Both the position numbers and the translations under genes were made by a program. Positions 1-8,273 of a stretch of DNA of 49,706 bases are shown one piece after another. Position 1 is the stretch's first letter. Each line of letters begins with the position of its first letter. The notes below the pieces were generated by a model, which ran no database searches, was not told the DNA's origin, and worked only from the letters and a program-made list of their open reading frames with translations. This stretch comes from Chromobacterium subtsugae (lineage in GTDB: Bacteria > Pseudomonadota > Gammaproteobacteria > Burkholderiales > Chromobacteriaceae), in assembly GCF_001676875.1 (NCBI RefSeq), contig NZ_JYKA01000026.1, positions 1 through 49,706 of the forward strand, written 5' to 3'.

Positions 1-2
1 CC

Positions 3-27
3 TTCGGCCAAACGGCCGAGCTTTTTT
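3..27 (+). terminator. Intrinsic terminator at the left edge
   Basis: TCGGCC and GGCCGA (4-9 and 14-19) pair around an AAAC loop and are followed by a run of six T (22-27). It reads as a terminator for a plus-strand gene lying left of the window. It also sits just beyond the stop of the minus-strand fimbrial adhesin gene and may stop that operon too, but the bases needed to judge that are outside the window. Confidence 0.7.
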
Positions 28-52
28 GCGTTCCGGGCGCGGCGGCGCCAGG

Positions 53-1021
53 TCATTGGTACAACATGTCTATCGTAATCGCGGTTTGCAGGCTGCCCGG
101 CACAATGGCGGCCGTTCGCATGTACTCGACGAACAGCCCCAGCTGCGCCGACTTCGACTGCACATTGACTACCCGGGTATTGTTGGTCTTGTTGGCGCCG
201 ATATTCGCGCCATCGTCCGAACTCCCCAGATTGATCGCCACGCCGCGCGCCGAGCCGCTATTGGCGAACAACACCGCGTTGTTCTTGTCCTGCGCGCCGG
301 AAAAACGGAAGGTGGCCGTCTTCACGCCATCCGAACAATCGGTGGCCCTGATGGTGAAGCCGGTGCGGGCCGCCGCGCTGCCCACCGCCGCGAACTGGCC
401 GCTGCCGACAGTCGGCAGATTGACCGTGTACTGGCCGTTCGCGCTCAGATTGCAAGTGCCGCCGGGGGTAAAGGTGACCGTGCCGTTGATCAGCTGGTTG
501 AAGTTGATATTGGGCGTGGCGTTGATCCCGCCGATGCCGTCCAATTGGAACACCGAGTACTGGCTGACCGTGGCGGTGCCGCTGGAAGGCGCGCCGGAGG
601 TCTTCAGCAACACGATGGAGTACTGCAGCGTGGTATTGATCCAGCCGTTCCACGGCACATAGATGCCGGTATCGATGGCGCCGCTGCTCTGGGTATAGGT
701 CCGGCCCTTGAACAGGATGCCGATCTGCAAGCCCGGCGCCAGCGCCTGGCTTTGCGGGTTCACCCAGAAATACACGTTTTCGCCTATGCTCTGCGTGCAA
801 TACAGTTTGAGGTTCTGCAGCGGCGACTGCCAGATGATGGTGCCTGCCGGCGCATTGGCGGCGACGTACAGATTGCCGGGCAGGTTGAAGGTCGACGTCA
901 CGCCGCCCGAGCCGTCGTCGCCATTCCAGCAACCCAGCGCATGGCTGGTCAGCGGCATGGCCAAACACAGCGCCAGCAACCATCCGCGCAATCCCTGAGT
1001 GATCCATTTTTTCATTGTCAT
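53..1021 (-). CDS. Fimbrial tip adhesin / minor pilin of chaperone-usher system
   Basis: Last gene of a chaperone-usher fimbrial operon. About 322 residues, roughly twice the length of the pilin in the same operon, as expected for a two-domain FimH-like tip subunit. A signal peptide (MKKWITQ, then a hydrophobic stretch ending TSHA) precedes an N-terminal domain of unknown ligand. The last ~150 residues look like a pilin domain: TCNLSANGQYTVNLPTVG opening, a second Cys in ATDCSDG, and a C-terminal tail ending MLYQ typical of chaperone-bound subunits. Start chosen at the ATG at 1021, behind a GGGA; an in-frame ATG at 1015 is equally possible. An ATG at 1060 overlaps the usher stop as ATGA but would add 13 charged residues before the signal peptide. 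Exported to the periplasm and assembled on the cell surface. Adhesin role is inferred from position and length; the receptor cannot be read from the sequence. Confidence 0.8.
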   Translation of the reverse strand: MTMKKWITQGLRGWLLALCLAMPLTSHALGCWNGDDGSGGVTSTFNLPGNLYVAANAPAGTIIWQSPLQNLKLYCTQSIGENVYFWVNPQSQALAPGLQIGILFKGRTYTQSSGAIDTGIYVPWNGWINTTLQYSIVLLKTSGAPSSGTATVSQYSVFQLDGIGGINATPNINFNQLINGTVTFTPGGTCNLSANGQYTVNLPTVGSGQFAAVGSAAARTGFTIRATDCSDGVKTATFRFSGAQDKNNAVLFANSGSARGVAINLGSSDDGANIGANKTNNTRVVNVQSKSAQLGLFVEYMRTAAIVPGSLQTAITIDMLYQ

Positions 1022-1056
1022 CGTTTCCCGACGGGCGATGCCGCCACGGTTGAATA

Positions 1057-3633
1057 TCATTGCGGCGCGCAGACCGCGTCCATCTGCAGATACGCCGCTC
1101 CGCCTGTCGCTTGCGGGAGCGCGTAACGGAAATGGCAGCGCTGGTCCGGTTCGCCGCCCCAGCGCGCCACCAGCGGCTTGCCCTCCAGCCCGCGCAGGAA
1201 GGCGCGCCCGCCCTGCCCCACCATGGCGCGCGCGTCTTCGCCGCCGTCGGCGGCAATGGTGGCCCCCACCGGCAAATGGCTGCCGTCCGCCCGCCGCAGC
1301 GTCACGATCACCGGCTTGCCCTGCTGGGTGTTGAACTTCAGCATGACGATGGCGCCTGCGCGCGGCGCGTCCTGCACGCTGGTTTCCTGCAGTTCCACAT
1401 CCTGGCTCATGCCCTTGGGGTCCAGCGTGATTTCGTTCTGGCGATACGGCATCAAACTGGACACCACCGCGTAGCCTCGGCTATTGACGCGCACGCCGCT
1501 GGTATTGCTGACCGCCGCGCCCTCAGCGCCCGGCGCCTCCACCACCGCGAAGGATTCGCCCAGCGACTGCGCCGCCGTCACCCCCCCGGGATGGAACACC
1601 AGCGCGCCGCTCAAGCCGACATTGGCTTGCGACGAACCGCCGCCGGAGCTGGCCCCCGCGGTAAGCGTGGCGATCGAGCTGGCGTACTGCACGCTGCCGC
1701 CGCCGCCGCTGCTGTTGCCGCCCGCGCTGTTGCGGCTGGTATTGGCGTACAGGTTGTAGCTGAGATTGCGCAGCTCGCCGGCCGAGCCGCTCAAGCTGAG
1801 CTGCCCGCTGGCGCTGCGGTCGCTGCTGCTGCTCGCGCTGGCGCTCAACAGCGGCGCATAAGGCTCGCGCCCCAGCGGCATCGATACGCTTAGCATGTAC
1901 TGATTGATATTGCGTCCGCTAGCATCGTGAGTCCGGCCCGCGCTCAGGTTGAAGCTCACTGACTGGAAACTGTTGCCGTAGCCCAGTTGATAGGTCAGAT
2001 CTCGCCCTTGCTGATTCCAGTAATCCTGCGACGAGCCGGCCATGAAGATATGTCCCCAGCCCTTGGCCAGGGCCTGGTCGGCGTTGAGCTGGAATTTGTT
2101 CTTGGCGCGGAAGACCGCGCCCTGCTGGTTGATCAGGTTGACGTAGTCGCCCAGTTCGAGAAAACCGGCGGTGGAAAAGCGATACGCTGCCACCGTGAAA
2201 TTGGTGCGGGTGGATTCGATCAGCTTGCTGTAGGTGACCCGGTAGCTTTGGCCCTGCATATCGCTGTCCGCCCCGCCGTAAGGCAAGCCGCTCGCCCACG
2301 ACTGCGTCACATCCAGCGCCAGCGCGCCCAGCGGCGTATTGATGCCGGAGCCGAACAGCGCGGATTGGTAATGGTCTGCCGCGATCAGGCCGCCATACAA
2401 GGTCAGGCCGTTGCTGATGCCGCGCTGGTAGGTTGCCTGCGCGAAGACGGGAAGCTTGCTCAAGGAGGCGCCGCGCCATTGTCCGGCCATCACGGCATAG
2501 CGCGACTGGCCGTCGCGCAGCAGCTGCGGCACCGCCGCGTAAGGCACCACGAATTTGCGCACGCGGCCGTCCGCTTCGGCTACAGTCACTTCCAGATCGC
2601 CGGCGAAACCGGTGTTGTAGAGGTCGTCGATGCTGAACTCGCCCGGCGGCACCGCGTTTTCGTAGATCAGGTTGCCGTTCTGGCGGATCGATACCTTGGC
2701 ATTGGTCTCGGCCACGCCGCGCACCACCGGCGCATAGCCCTGCAGCGACTCCGGCTGCATCCGGTCGTCGGAGCTGAGCTGCACGCCGCGGAAGGCCACG
2801 CTGCCGAACAGGTCGGACGGGGTGAAGTAGTCGCCCACGGTCAACACCGAACGCCAGCCGGTGATGTCGCGCTGAACATAAGTCGAGGCGTGCTGGTAGT
2901 TGCGCTGGCTTTGGCCGTTGCCGCTGTTCTGTTGCGTCAGCGCGCCGTCGTAGCGCAGCCGCCACAAGCCGACGTTGAGGCCGGCGTTGGCGCCGAAATA
3001 GAACTGCGTGGATTTGCCGGAGGCGCCGTTGTCGTAACGGTAGCCATTGGCGTTGTAATTGAGGAAGCCGGCCAGCGGCGCGCCGGCATCCCAGTATTCC
3101 GGCGCGACATAGCCGCGCGCCTGGGCGCGCAGATACTTCTGCGGCAGGCTGACATCCAGGCGCAAATCGGTGCTGTTGAAACTGGAACGCGCGCCCGGCA
3201 CCACCGCGGCGATATCCGCGCAGCGGCCGGGCTCGTCCCGTCCGGGCAGTTCGGCCGTTTCTCCCAAGCGCGCGAAATCCACGCCCAGCTCGTCCAGCAT
3301 CGCGCGGTTGAAGCAGGCCAGCACCTTGCGCTCGGCCATCTCCTTCATCAGCACGTCGCGACGCCCCAGCCAGACATCATTGACGTAGACATCCGCGCGG
3401 TAGTTGCCGGGCAGAGCGCCACCCGTCTGGTTGAAGCGGGATAGATCCACCTTTTGGCCGTTGGAGTTCTGATTGATGAACACCGGATTGAACTGGACGT
3501 CGTCGGCAGGGGCGCTTGCCGCCGCGGGCGCGTCGGCCCAGGCGGCCTGGCCGCCGAACAGGCCGCAGATCAACAGGCTGAGCGGGCTGAGCGCCCAGCG
3601 GCGATCGTGCCGCCGTGTAGTCAAGTGCTTCAT
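1057..3633 (-). CDS. Outer-membrane fimbrial usher (FimD/PapC family)
   Basis: 858 residues, the usual size for an usher. It has a signal peptide (hydrophobic core LSLLICGLFGG, cleavage near AWA), the N-terminal periplasmic domain that captures chaperone-subunit complexes (VQFNPVFINQN, then GNYRADVYVN), and the 24-strand pore region with its plug (GYAPVVRGVAETNAKV, ENAVPPGEFSIDDLY). The C-terminal periplasmic domains follow (DGSHLPVGATIAADGGE), ending with a Cys-containing tail (RCHFRYALP and AVCAPQ). A serine/glycine-rich stretch around residues 600-680 lies in the barrel region. The gene follows the chaperone after 48 bases. The downstream adhesin has a possible start overlapping this stop. 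The protein secretes and polymerises pilus subunits across the outer membrane. Confidence 0.95.
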   Translation of the reverse strand: MKHLTTRRHDRRWALSPLSLLICGLFGGQAAWADAPAAASAPADDVQFNPVFINQNSNGQKVDLSRFNQTGGALPGNYRADVYVNDVWLGRRDVLMKEMAERKVLACFNRAMLDELGVDFARLGETAELPGRDEPGRCADIAAVVPGARSSFNSTDLRLDVSLPQKYLRAQARGYVAPEYWDAGAPLAGFLNYNANGYRYDNGASGKSTQFYFGANAGLNVGLWRLRYDGALTQQNSGNGQSQRNYQHASTYVQRDITGWRSVLTVGDYFTPSDLFGSVAFRGVQLSSDDRMQPESLQGYAPVVRGVAETNAKVSIRQNGNLIYENAVPPGEFSIDDLYNTGFAGDLEVTVAEADGRVRKFVVPYAAVPQLLRDGQSRYAVMAGQWRGASLSKLPVFAQATYQRGISNGLTLYGGLIAADHYQSALFGSGINTPLGALALDVTQSWASGLPYGGADSDMQGQSYRVTYSKLIESTRTNFTVAAYRFSTAGFLELGDYVNLINQQGAVFRAKNKFQLNADQALAKGWGHIFMAGSSQDYWNQQGRDLTYQLGYGNSFQSVSFNLSAGRTHDASGRNINQYMLSVSMPLGREPYAPLLSASASSSSDRSASGQLSLSGSAGELRNLSYNLYANTSRNSAGGNSSGGGGSVQYASSIATLTAGASSGGGSSQANVGLSGALVFHPGGVTAAQSLGESFAVVEAPGAEGAAVSNTSGVRVNSRGYAVVSSLMPYRQNEITLDPKGMSQDVELQETSVQDAPRAGAIVMLKFNTQQGKPVIVTLRRADGSHLPVGATIAADGGEDARAMVGQGGRAFLRGLEGKPLVARWGGEPDQRCHFRYALPQATGGAAYLQMDAVCAPQ

Positions 3634-3681
3634 CGCTAGAGAATCCGGAGCGCGCCGCGCGGGCTGGCGCAGGGAATAGGA

Positions 3682-4437
3682 TCAGGGAGCCAGCGGCGCG
3701 CTATGCATCACCGGAGCGCCGTAGTCATTGATGCTTTCGTAATTGAGCTTGAGGCCGCCTTCCGGCTTGAACTTCGCATCCTTCAGCGCGAAATCCTTGC
3801 TGCCGCCCGGCGGCACCATGCCGCCATCCGTGTCGAACTCATGCTTGCCGGACAAGAGAATCGCCCGATTCAGAGAAACATGGTACGCGGCCGGGTTGGT
3901 GGCCCGCAGCGTATAGCCTTTGCCGCCGGCCTGCGGCAGCAAAGTCCAGGAAAGCTTGTCGGCGGCATCGTCCGGCGTGCCCGCCAGCCCGGCGGGCCGG
4001 TAAAACAGCTTGATGCGCGAACGAAAGGCCACTTGCATGAAATTGCGCTGCTCCGCGGTCAGCTTGGGCAACGGCGGCACATCCAGCACGTTCAGCCAGA
4101 ACACCGACTCCTTGTCCTTGGGCAGATCGGCGCCGGTGAAGGTCAGCCGCAGGGTCTGGCCCTTGGTCGGGTCGACGCGGAAAATCGGCGGCATGATCAG
4201 GAAAGGCGCGTCGGCGGTATCGGGAACCGACTTCTCATTGCCGCTGTCGGCCCATACCTGCACCAGGGAGGGCTCCTTGCCCGGATTGTTGACCTTGACG
4301 GTCACCTCGCGGTCATCCGCCTTGTACACCACGCGGGTGCCGGAAATCACCACGCCCGCCTGGGCCGCGCCGCTCAGTGCCGCGCCCGCCAACATCAGCG
4401 CCAGCGCCGCTCGCCTTACTGCTTGTTTCATTTTCAA
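3682..4437 (-). CDS. Periplasmic pilus assembly chaperone (PapD/FimC family)
   Basis: 251 residues with a signal peptide ending AQA before GVVISGTRVVYKADDREVTV, the standard opening of PapD-like chaperones. The family signature is present around residues 110-135 (NFMQVAFRSRIKLFYRPAGL), including the basic residues that anchor the subunit C-terminus. Two Ig-like domains are expected. It binds pilin subunits in the periplasm by donor-strand complementation and hands them to the usher encoded next. It lies 64 bases after the pilin gene, and a hairpin in that gap may reduce its expression relative to the pilin. Confidence 0.93.
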   Translation of the reverse strand: MKMKQAVRRAALALMLAGAALSGAAQAGVVISGTRVVYKADDREVTVKVNNPGKEPSLVQVWADSGNEKSVPDTADAPFLIMPPIFRVDPTKGQTLRLTFTGADLPKDKESVFWLNVLDVPPLPKLTAEQRNFMQVAFRSRIKLFYRPAGLAGTPDDAADKLSWTLLPQAGGKGYTLRATNPAAYHVSLNRAILLSGKHEFDTDGGMVPPGGSKDFALKDAKFKPEGGLKLNYESINDYGAPVMHSAPLAP

Positions 4438-4454
4438 TCCGCTTCCGAGTCGAG

Positions 4455-4491
4455 AAAACCGTCCGGCGGCCTCGCAAGAAACCGCCGGACG
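4455..4491 (-). terminator. Hairpin between pilin and chaperone genes, likely attenuator
   Basis: CGTCCGGCGG and CCGCCGGACG (4460-4469 and 4482-4491) form a perfect 10-bp stem with a 12-base loop. On the minus strand the stem is followed by GGTTTTCTC. This is a weak intrinsic terminator or a 3'-end stabilising hairpin that would leave more pilin message than chaperone-usher message. Seen directly; the role is inferred from other pilus operons. Confidence 0.6.
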
Positions 4492-4501
4492 ACCGAACCG
4501 A

Positions 4502-5029
4502 TTACTGATAGGTCATCGAGTACTGAACGGAGCTGTTCACCGAACCCGCGGTGGCGGCGCCGGTGGCGTAGTACTGCGCGTAGTAGTTCATCGTGGCCGA
4601 GCCGTTGTTGATCGACACGATCTGGGAATTGGCGTTGTTGTTCAGGTTGATGGCGGTGAAGCTGTTGTTCAGCAGCTGCACTTCCACGTTGGAGGCGTAG
4701 GTCTTGCCGACGGCGTTCAGCAGGTTGCCGGATACCGAGTTGACGTTCGGACCCACTTCAAAGCGGGTTTGGGCGTTGTTGAGGCCGGACGGGCAGCTGC
4801 TCAGACGGATGGTGAACGGCGTGGCGCCGGCGGTTTGGCCTTGGCTGGCCAGCGCGGACGCGCCGACGGTCGGCAGCGTCACAGTCACATTGGCGCTGGC
4901 GCCATTGCCGGAAACCGTGCAAGTCTGGGCAACGACGTTTCCATTGACGGTGATGGTGCCGTCAGCGGCCATGGCGCCCGTGGAATACAAACCCAGTCCG
5001 ATCAGCGCGGCAGTTACGATCTGTTTCAT
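4502..5029 (-). CDS. Major fimbrial subunit (type 1-like pilin)
   Basis: 175 residues. The start at 5029 has a good ribosome site (GGAGA, 8 bases upstream). Signal peptide MKQIVTAALIGLGL to AMA; the mature protein opens ADGTITVNGNVVAQTCTV, a type 1 pilin N-terminal donor strand followed by the first disulfide Cys. The second Cys is in SSCPSG. The protein ends SMTYQ with the penultimate aromatic residue recognised by the chaperone. First gene of the operon and smallest subunit, so it is the probable shaft protein. A longer in-frame opening to 5113 would put 28 unrelated residues before the signal peptide and is rejected. Confidence 0.9.
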   Translation of the reverse strand: MKQIVTAALIGLGLYSTGAMAADGTITVNGNVVAQTCTVSGNGASANVTVTLPTVGASALASQGQTAGATPFTIRLSSCPSGLNNAQTRFEVGPNVNSVSGNLLNAVGKTYASNVEVQLLNNSFTAINLNNNANSQIVSINNGSATMNYYAQYYATGAATAGSVNSSVQYSMTYQ

Positions 5030-5746
5030 TACAAAGTCTCCGTTGAAGTTGCAGGCAGTGGTCTGCCCGATTGCTCGCCCTCGCGAAAGGGCTGAAATTG
5101 ATATGTCGTTCATCGCGCCGGAGCGGCTTCGGCAGTCCTGCGATCTGCCCGCGCCTCGGGCGCTCCAGCGCCGAATTCATCCCACCTTCCGCAACCAATC
5201 AACAAAACCATAATCAGATCAAACAAAGCCCATCAAATAAAAACGAAAGACTTCAAACTGAAGCGTCATATGGTTTAAAAATTGGCCGAAATCCGGCCAG
5301 AGATTCGGTGCGGAAAAGCTGCGCCAGACCGTGATGCCATGGCTGGACGATGCTCAGCGCCAATCGCCTTCCCCCCGGCAAACCAGCCTTCGACAAGGCT
5401 TTTCGCTACCGGTTCAGAAGTGATTGAGCGCAAGGTTAAAGTAAACCGCCCATAGTCTTCAACAGCTGCGCGCCCGCAAAACCGTGGCAAAAACAAACAT
5501 AACATGCTGATAAAAAATGAATTCATTAGTGGAAAATTCATTTTTCGCACATAACTCGCATGTGGCATTATTGCATCACATTGACAACATTTTAAATTAA
5601 AACATTTCAAATAACGCCAAATTCAAAATCAAACCGAACAAAAAAAGCCAAAGGCATAAATCCGCTCATGCCCACCGCTCCAGCCGCTACCCACCCGTTC
5701 CCCGCGCGTTTACACTGGATGCCCGCCCATCAGGAATCCGCCGATC
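5030..5746. other. Long AT-rich intergenic region upstream of the fimbrial operon
   Basis: About 700 bases without a credible gene, separating the minus-strand fimbrial operon from the plus-strand hydrolase. The stretches near 5200-5290 and 5480-5660 are strikingly AT-rich against GC-rich surroundings. Inverted repeats include CTTCA-AAC-TGAAG (5251-5263) and an 11-bp repeat with an 11-base gap (5513-5523 / 5535-5545). It probably carries the fimbrial promoter and regulator sites. Short open frames here (for example on the minus strand 5275-5610) have no recognisable content. Confidence 0.6.
5513..5545. promoter_or_regulatory. AT-rich inverted repeat, possible operator or terminator
   Basis: AAAAATGAATT and AATTCATTTTT form a perfect 11-bp inverted repeat around an 11-base gap. 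A run of five T closes the right arm, so it could be a weak bidirectional terminator. Its place inside an AT-rich region, more than 480 bases from the pilin start, also fits a regulator-binding site. Its function cannot be decided from sequence. Confidence 0.4.
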
Positions 5747-6613
5747 ATGAAGCCCTCCCGCAGCCAATACCTCACGCTCAATCAACGCCGCTGCCATATC
5801 CGCCGCTGGGGGCCGGAACAGGCGCCGCTGCTGGTGCTGCTGCATGGCTGGATGGACAGCTCGGCCACCTTTCAATTCATGGTGGACGCCCTGGCCGGCG
5901 ACTGGCAGGTGGCGGCCCCGGATTGGCGCGGCTTCGGCGACAGCCAATGGAATGACGGCAGCTACTATTTCCCCGATTACCTGGCAGACTTGGACGATCT
6001 GCTGCGGCAACTGTCGCCGCAACAACCGGTGAACCTGCTGGGCCACAGCATGGGAGCGATGATCGCCGGCATCTACGCCGGCGTCTGTCCGCAACGGATC
6101 CATCGACTGGTGCTGGCTGAAGGCTTCGGCCTCGGCGCCACCCGTCCGGCCGAGGCGCCGGGCCGCTACGGCCGCTGGCTGCGCGAGACCAGCCAGGCTA
6201 TGGCTTTCGAGCCGATGGAGCCGGCCCAGGCGGCGGACAAGCTGATGGCGCGCAACCCCTTGCTGACCGGGGAAAGGGCGCGCTGGCTGGCGGCTGAATT
6301 GACGCGCCCGGCTGACGGCGGCGTGATCTACCGCGCCGATCCGCGCCACAAGATGGTCAATCCGGTGCTGTACCGGCTGGAGGAAGCGATGGCCTGCTGG
6401 CGCCGCATCGCCGCGCCGACGCTGTGGCTGCTGGGAGAGCGCTCGTTCGAGCATCCGGCGATCAGCGGCGTGATGGACACCCTGGATCAGCGCCGCTCCT
6501 GCTTCGCCCATCTGGATGAAGTCAAGATCGCCGGCGCCGGCCACATGCTGCAATGGGAAAAACCGGAACAAATGGCGGCGGAAGTCGAACGCTTCCTGCT
6601 GCGCGGCGAATAA
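5747..6613 (+). CDS. Alpha/beta hydrolase
   Basis: 288 residues with an alpha/beta-hydrolase fold. HGW (33-35) supplies the oxyanion-hole loop, GHSMG (99-103) holds the nucleophile Ser101, and GAGHM near the end holds the catalytic His266. The PDWRGFGDS strand-loop (58-66) is typical of hydrolases of the MhpC/epoxide-hydrolase-like group. No signal peptide, so cytoplasmic. The acid residue of the triad is not clear: the usual GxxD position reads LLGERSFE. Substrate unknown. Monocistronic, convergent with the carboxypeptidase gene, with a GC-rich hairpin between them. Confidence 0.85.
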   Translation: MKPSRSQYLTLNQRRCHIRRWGPEQAPLLVLLHGWMDSSATFQFMVDALAGDWQVAAPDWRGFGDSQWNDGSYYFPDYLADLDDLLRQLSPQQPVNLLGHSMGAMIAGIYAGVCPQRIHRLVLAEGFGLGATRPAEAPGRYGRWLRETSQAMAFEPMEPAQAADKLMARNPLLTGERARWLAAELTRPADGGVIYRADPRHKMVNPVLYRLEEAMACWRRIAAPTLWLLGERSFEHPAISGVMDTLDQRRSCFAHLDEVKIAGAGHMLQWEKPEQMAAEVERFLLRGE

Positions 6614-6615
6614 GC

Positions 6616-6644
6616 GCCGGCCGGACCGCCACGGCCCGGCCGGC
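6616..6644. terminator. GC-rich hairpin between convergent genes
   Basis: GCCGGCCGG (6616-6624) and CCGGCCGGC (6636-6644) form a 9-bp stem with an 11-base loop, in the 40-base gap between two convergent genes. No T-run follows on either strand, so termination would be inefficient or factor-assisted. Confidence 0.4.
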
Positions 6645-6653
6645 CATACCGCC

Positions 6654-8141
6654 TCAACCCAGGTAACGCGCTTCCAGATGCGCGCGGTAGTGCGCCGGGT
6701 TCAGCGCCTCGCCGGTGGCCCGGGCCACCAGCTCGTCAGTGCTCCAGCGGCTGCCCTGGCTCCAGATATTGGCGTTCAGCCAATCGAACACCGGCGCGAG
6801 ATCGCCCTTCGCGATGCGGCTGTCCAGATCCGGCGTCTGCTTGCGCAATACCGAGAAATACTGCGCCGCGTACATCGCCCCCAGGGTATAGCTGGGGAAA
6901 TAGCCGAAGGTATCGGTCCAGTGGATGTCCTGCAGGCAGCCGTCGCGGTAGTTGCCGCGGGTATCCACGCCCAGATACGCCATCATTTTCTCGTCCCACA
7001 GCGCCGGCACGTCCTCGGCCTCGATCTCGCCGTCGATCAGCGCCCGCTCGATCTCGAAGCGCAGGATCACGTGCGCCGGGTAGCACAGCTCGTCGGCGTC
7101 GACGCGGATGTAGCCGGGCTGCACCCGGGTGTACAGGCGCGCCAGGTTGTCGGCGTCGAAAGCCGGCTGGTCGCCGAAATGCTTGCGGATCAGCGGCGCG
7201 ATCAATTGCAGGAAGCCGCGGCTGCGGCCCAGCTGCATCTCGAACGACAAGCTCTGGCTTTCATGGATGCCCATCGAGCGGGCGCGGCCGACCGGCTGCG
7301 GCAGCCAGTCGCGCGGCAGGCCCTGCTCGTAGCGGGCGTGCCCGGTTTCGTGGACGATGCCCATCAGGCTTTGCACGAAATCGTCGTCGCGATAGCGGGT
7401 CGTGATGCGCACATCTTCCGGCACGCCGCCGCAGAAAGGATGGCTGCTGACATCCAGCCTGCCGCCATCGAAATCGAAACCCAGCAGCCCCATCGCCTCC
7501 AGGCCCAGCTGGCGCTGCTTCTCCACCGGGAAAGGGCCTTGCGGCTGGATCACGCGCTCGCCGGACTGCTTGTCCCGCACCTGGGCGATCAAGCCCGGCA
7601 GCCAGGTTTTGACGTCGCCGAAAATGCGCTCCAGATTGGCGCTGGTCATCCCCGGCTCGTACTTGTCCAGCAACGCGTCGTAGCGGCTGACGCCTGTCGC
7701 CTCCGCCAGCAGCGTCGCCTCTTCTCGCGCCAGGCGCAGCACCTCGCGGAAATTAGGCAGAAACCCCTGCCAGTCGTTGTTCTTGCGCTGGCTGCGCCAG
7801 GCGTGCTCGCAGCGGGCCGCCGCCAGCGCCTTGGCTTCCACCAACGCGGCCGGCAGCAAATTCGCCTGCCGCCATTCGCGGCCGATTTCGCGCAGATTGG
7901 CGCGTTGCGCCGCGTCCAGTTCTTCTTGTGCGGCGGCGTCCAGCTGCGTTTTCAATTCCGGAGCGGTGATCAGCTGGTGCATCAGCACCTGCAATTCGGC
8001 CTGGGCGGCGGCGCGCGCCTCGTTGCCTTTGGCCGGCATCATCGCCGCCTGGTCCCAACTGGCGATCGCGGACAGGTGGCCGAAACGATGCAAACGCTGG
8101 AAAGTTTGGGTCAGGCTCTGATAGGCCGTCTGATTCCCCAT
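6654..8141 (-). CDS. Carboxypeptidase Taq, M32 metallopeptidase
   Basis: 495 residues, the normal length for M32 carboxypeptidases. The zinc motif HETGH is at 264-268, and HESQS (293-297) gives the third ligand Glu294. The other family signatures are present: IRVDADE, GCLQDIHW and FGYFPSYTLGA. It removes C-terminal amino acids from peptides in the cytoplasm. Start at 8141 (MGNQTAYQSL) behind a GGGAGAA ribosome site. A 14-bp palindrome lies 30 bases upstream of the start. Confidence 0.95.
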   Translation of the reverse strand: MGNQTAYQSLTQTFQRLHRFGHLSAIASWDQAAMMPAKGNEARAAAQAELQVLMHQLITAPELKTQLDAAAQEELDAAQRANLREIGREWRQANLLPAALVEAKALAAARCEHAWRSQRKNNDWQGFLPNFREVLRLAREEATLLAEATGVSRYDALLDKYEPGMTSANLERIFGDVKTWLPGLIAQVRDKQSGERVIQPQGPFPVEKQRQLGLEAMGLLGFDFDGGRLDVSSHPFCGGVPEDVRITTRYRDDDFVQSLMGIVHETGHARYEQGLPRDWLPQPVGRARSMGIHESQSLSFEMQLGRSRGFLQLIAPLIRKHFGDQPAFDADNLARLYTRVQPGYIRVDADELCYPAHVILRFEIERALIDGEIEAEDVPALWDEKMMAYLGVDTRGNYRDGCLQDIHWTDTFGYFPSYTLGAMYAAQYFSVLRKQTPDLDSRIAKGDLAPVFDWLNANIWSQGSRWSTDELVARATGEALNPAHYRAHLEARYLG

Positions 8142-8170
8142 GGCATTCTCCCTTGTAATGGAGAAAACAT

Positions 8171-8184
8171 ATTCTCATGAGAAT
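8171..8184. promoter_or_regulatory. Perfect 14-bp palindrome upstream of the M32 carboxypeptidase gene
   Basis: ATTCTCATGAGAAT is a perfect palindrome 30 bases before the carboxypeptidase start, in AT-rich DNA. Its half-sites (GAGAAT/ATTCTC) resemble those of Fur-type metal regulators, but the usual 7-1-7 arrangement is not clearly met. A dimeric regulator site is likely; the regulator is unknown. Confidence 0.35.
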
Positions 8185-8273
8185 AAATAATCGGCAAGAC
8201 AAGGAAGATCGACAATAAGCGCATGGAAATAAAGGGGAAAACGACATGAAAACTTATATCAAATGATATTTTA

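Noticed and set aside
26-1126. Plus-strand open frame opposite the fimbrial adhesin
   Set aside because: Arg/Ala-rich antisense frame lacking any recognisable domain; the minus-strand frame has a signal peptide and pilin motifs.
5275-5610. Minus-strand frame of 111 codons in the fimbrial upstream region
   Set aside because: No ribosome site, mixed composition and no recognisable domain; the AT-rich DNA explains the accidental start codons.
5030-5746. Invertible fimS-like phase switch
   Set aside because: No pair of longer inverted repeats flanking a promoter and no recombinase gene nearby.
6516-8180. Long plus-strand open frame (about 550 codons) opposite the carboxypeptidase gene
   Set aside because: It is the antisense of an unmistakable M32 peptidase; composition is Arg/Ala/Gln-rich without any family motif, as usual for antisense frames in GC-rich DNA.
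8256-8273. ATATCA-AA-TGATAT and TGATATTTTATCA dyads as a Fur box
   Set aside because: The dyads have 5-3-5 or 6-2-6 spacing instead of the Fur 7-1-7 layout, and they sit at the 3' end of a gene rather than at a promoter.
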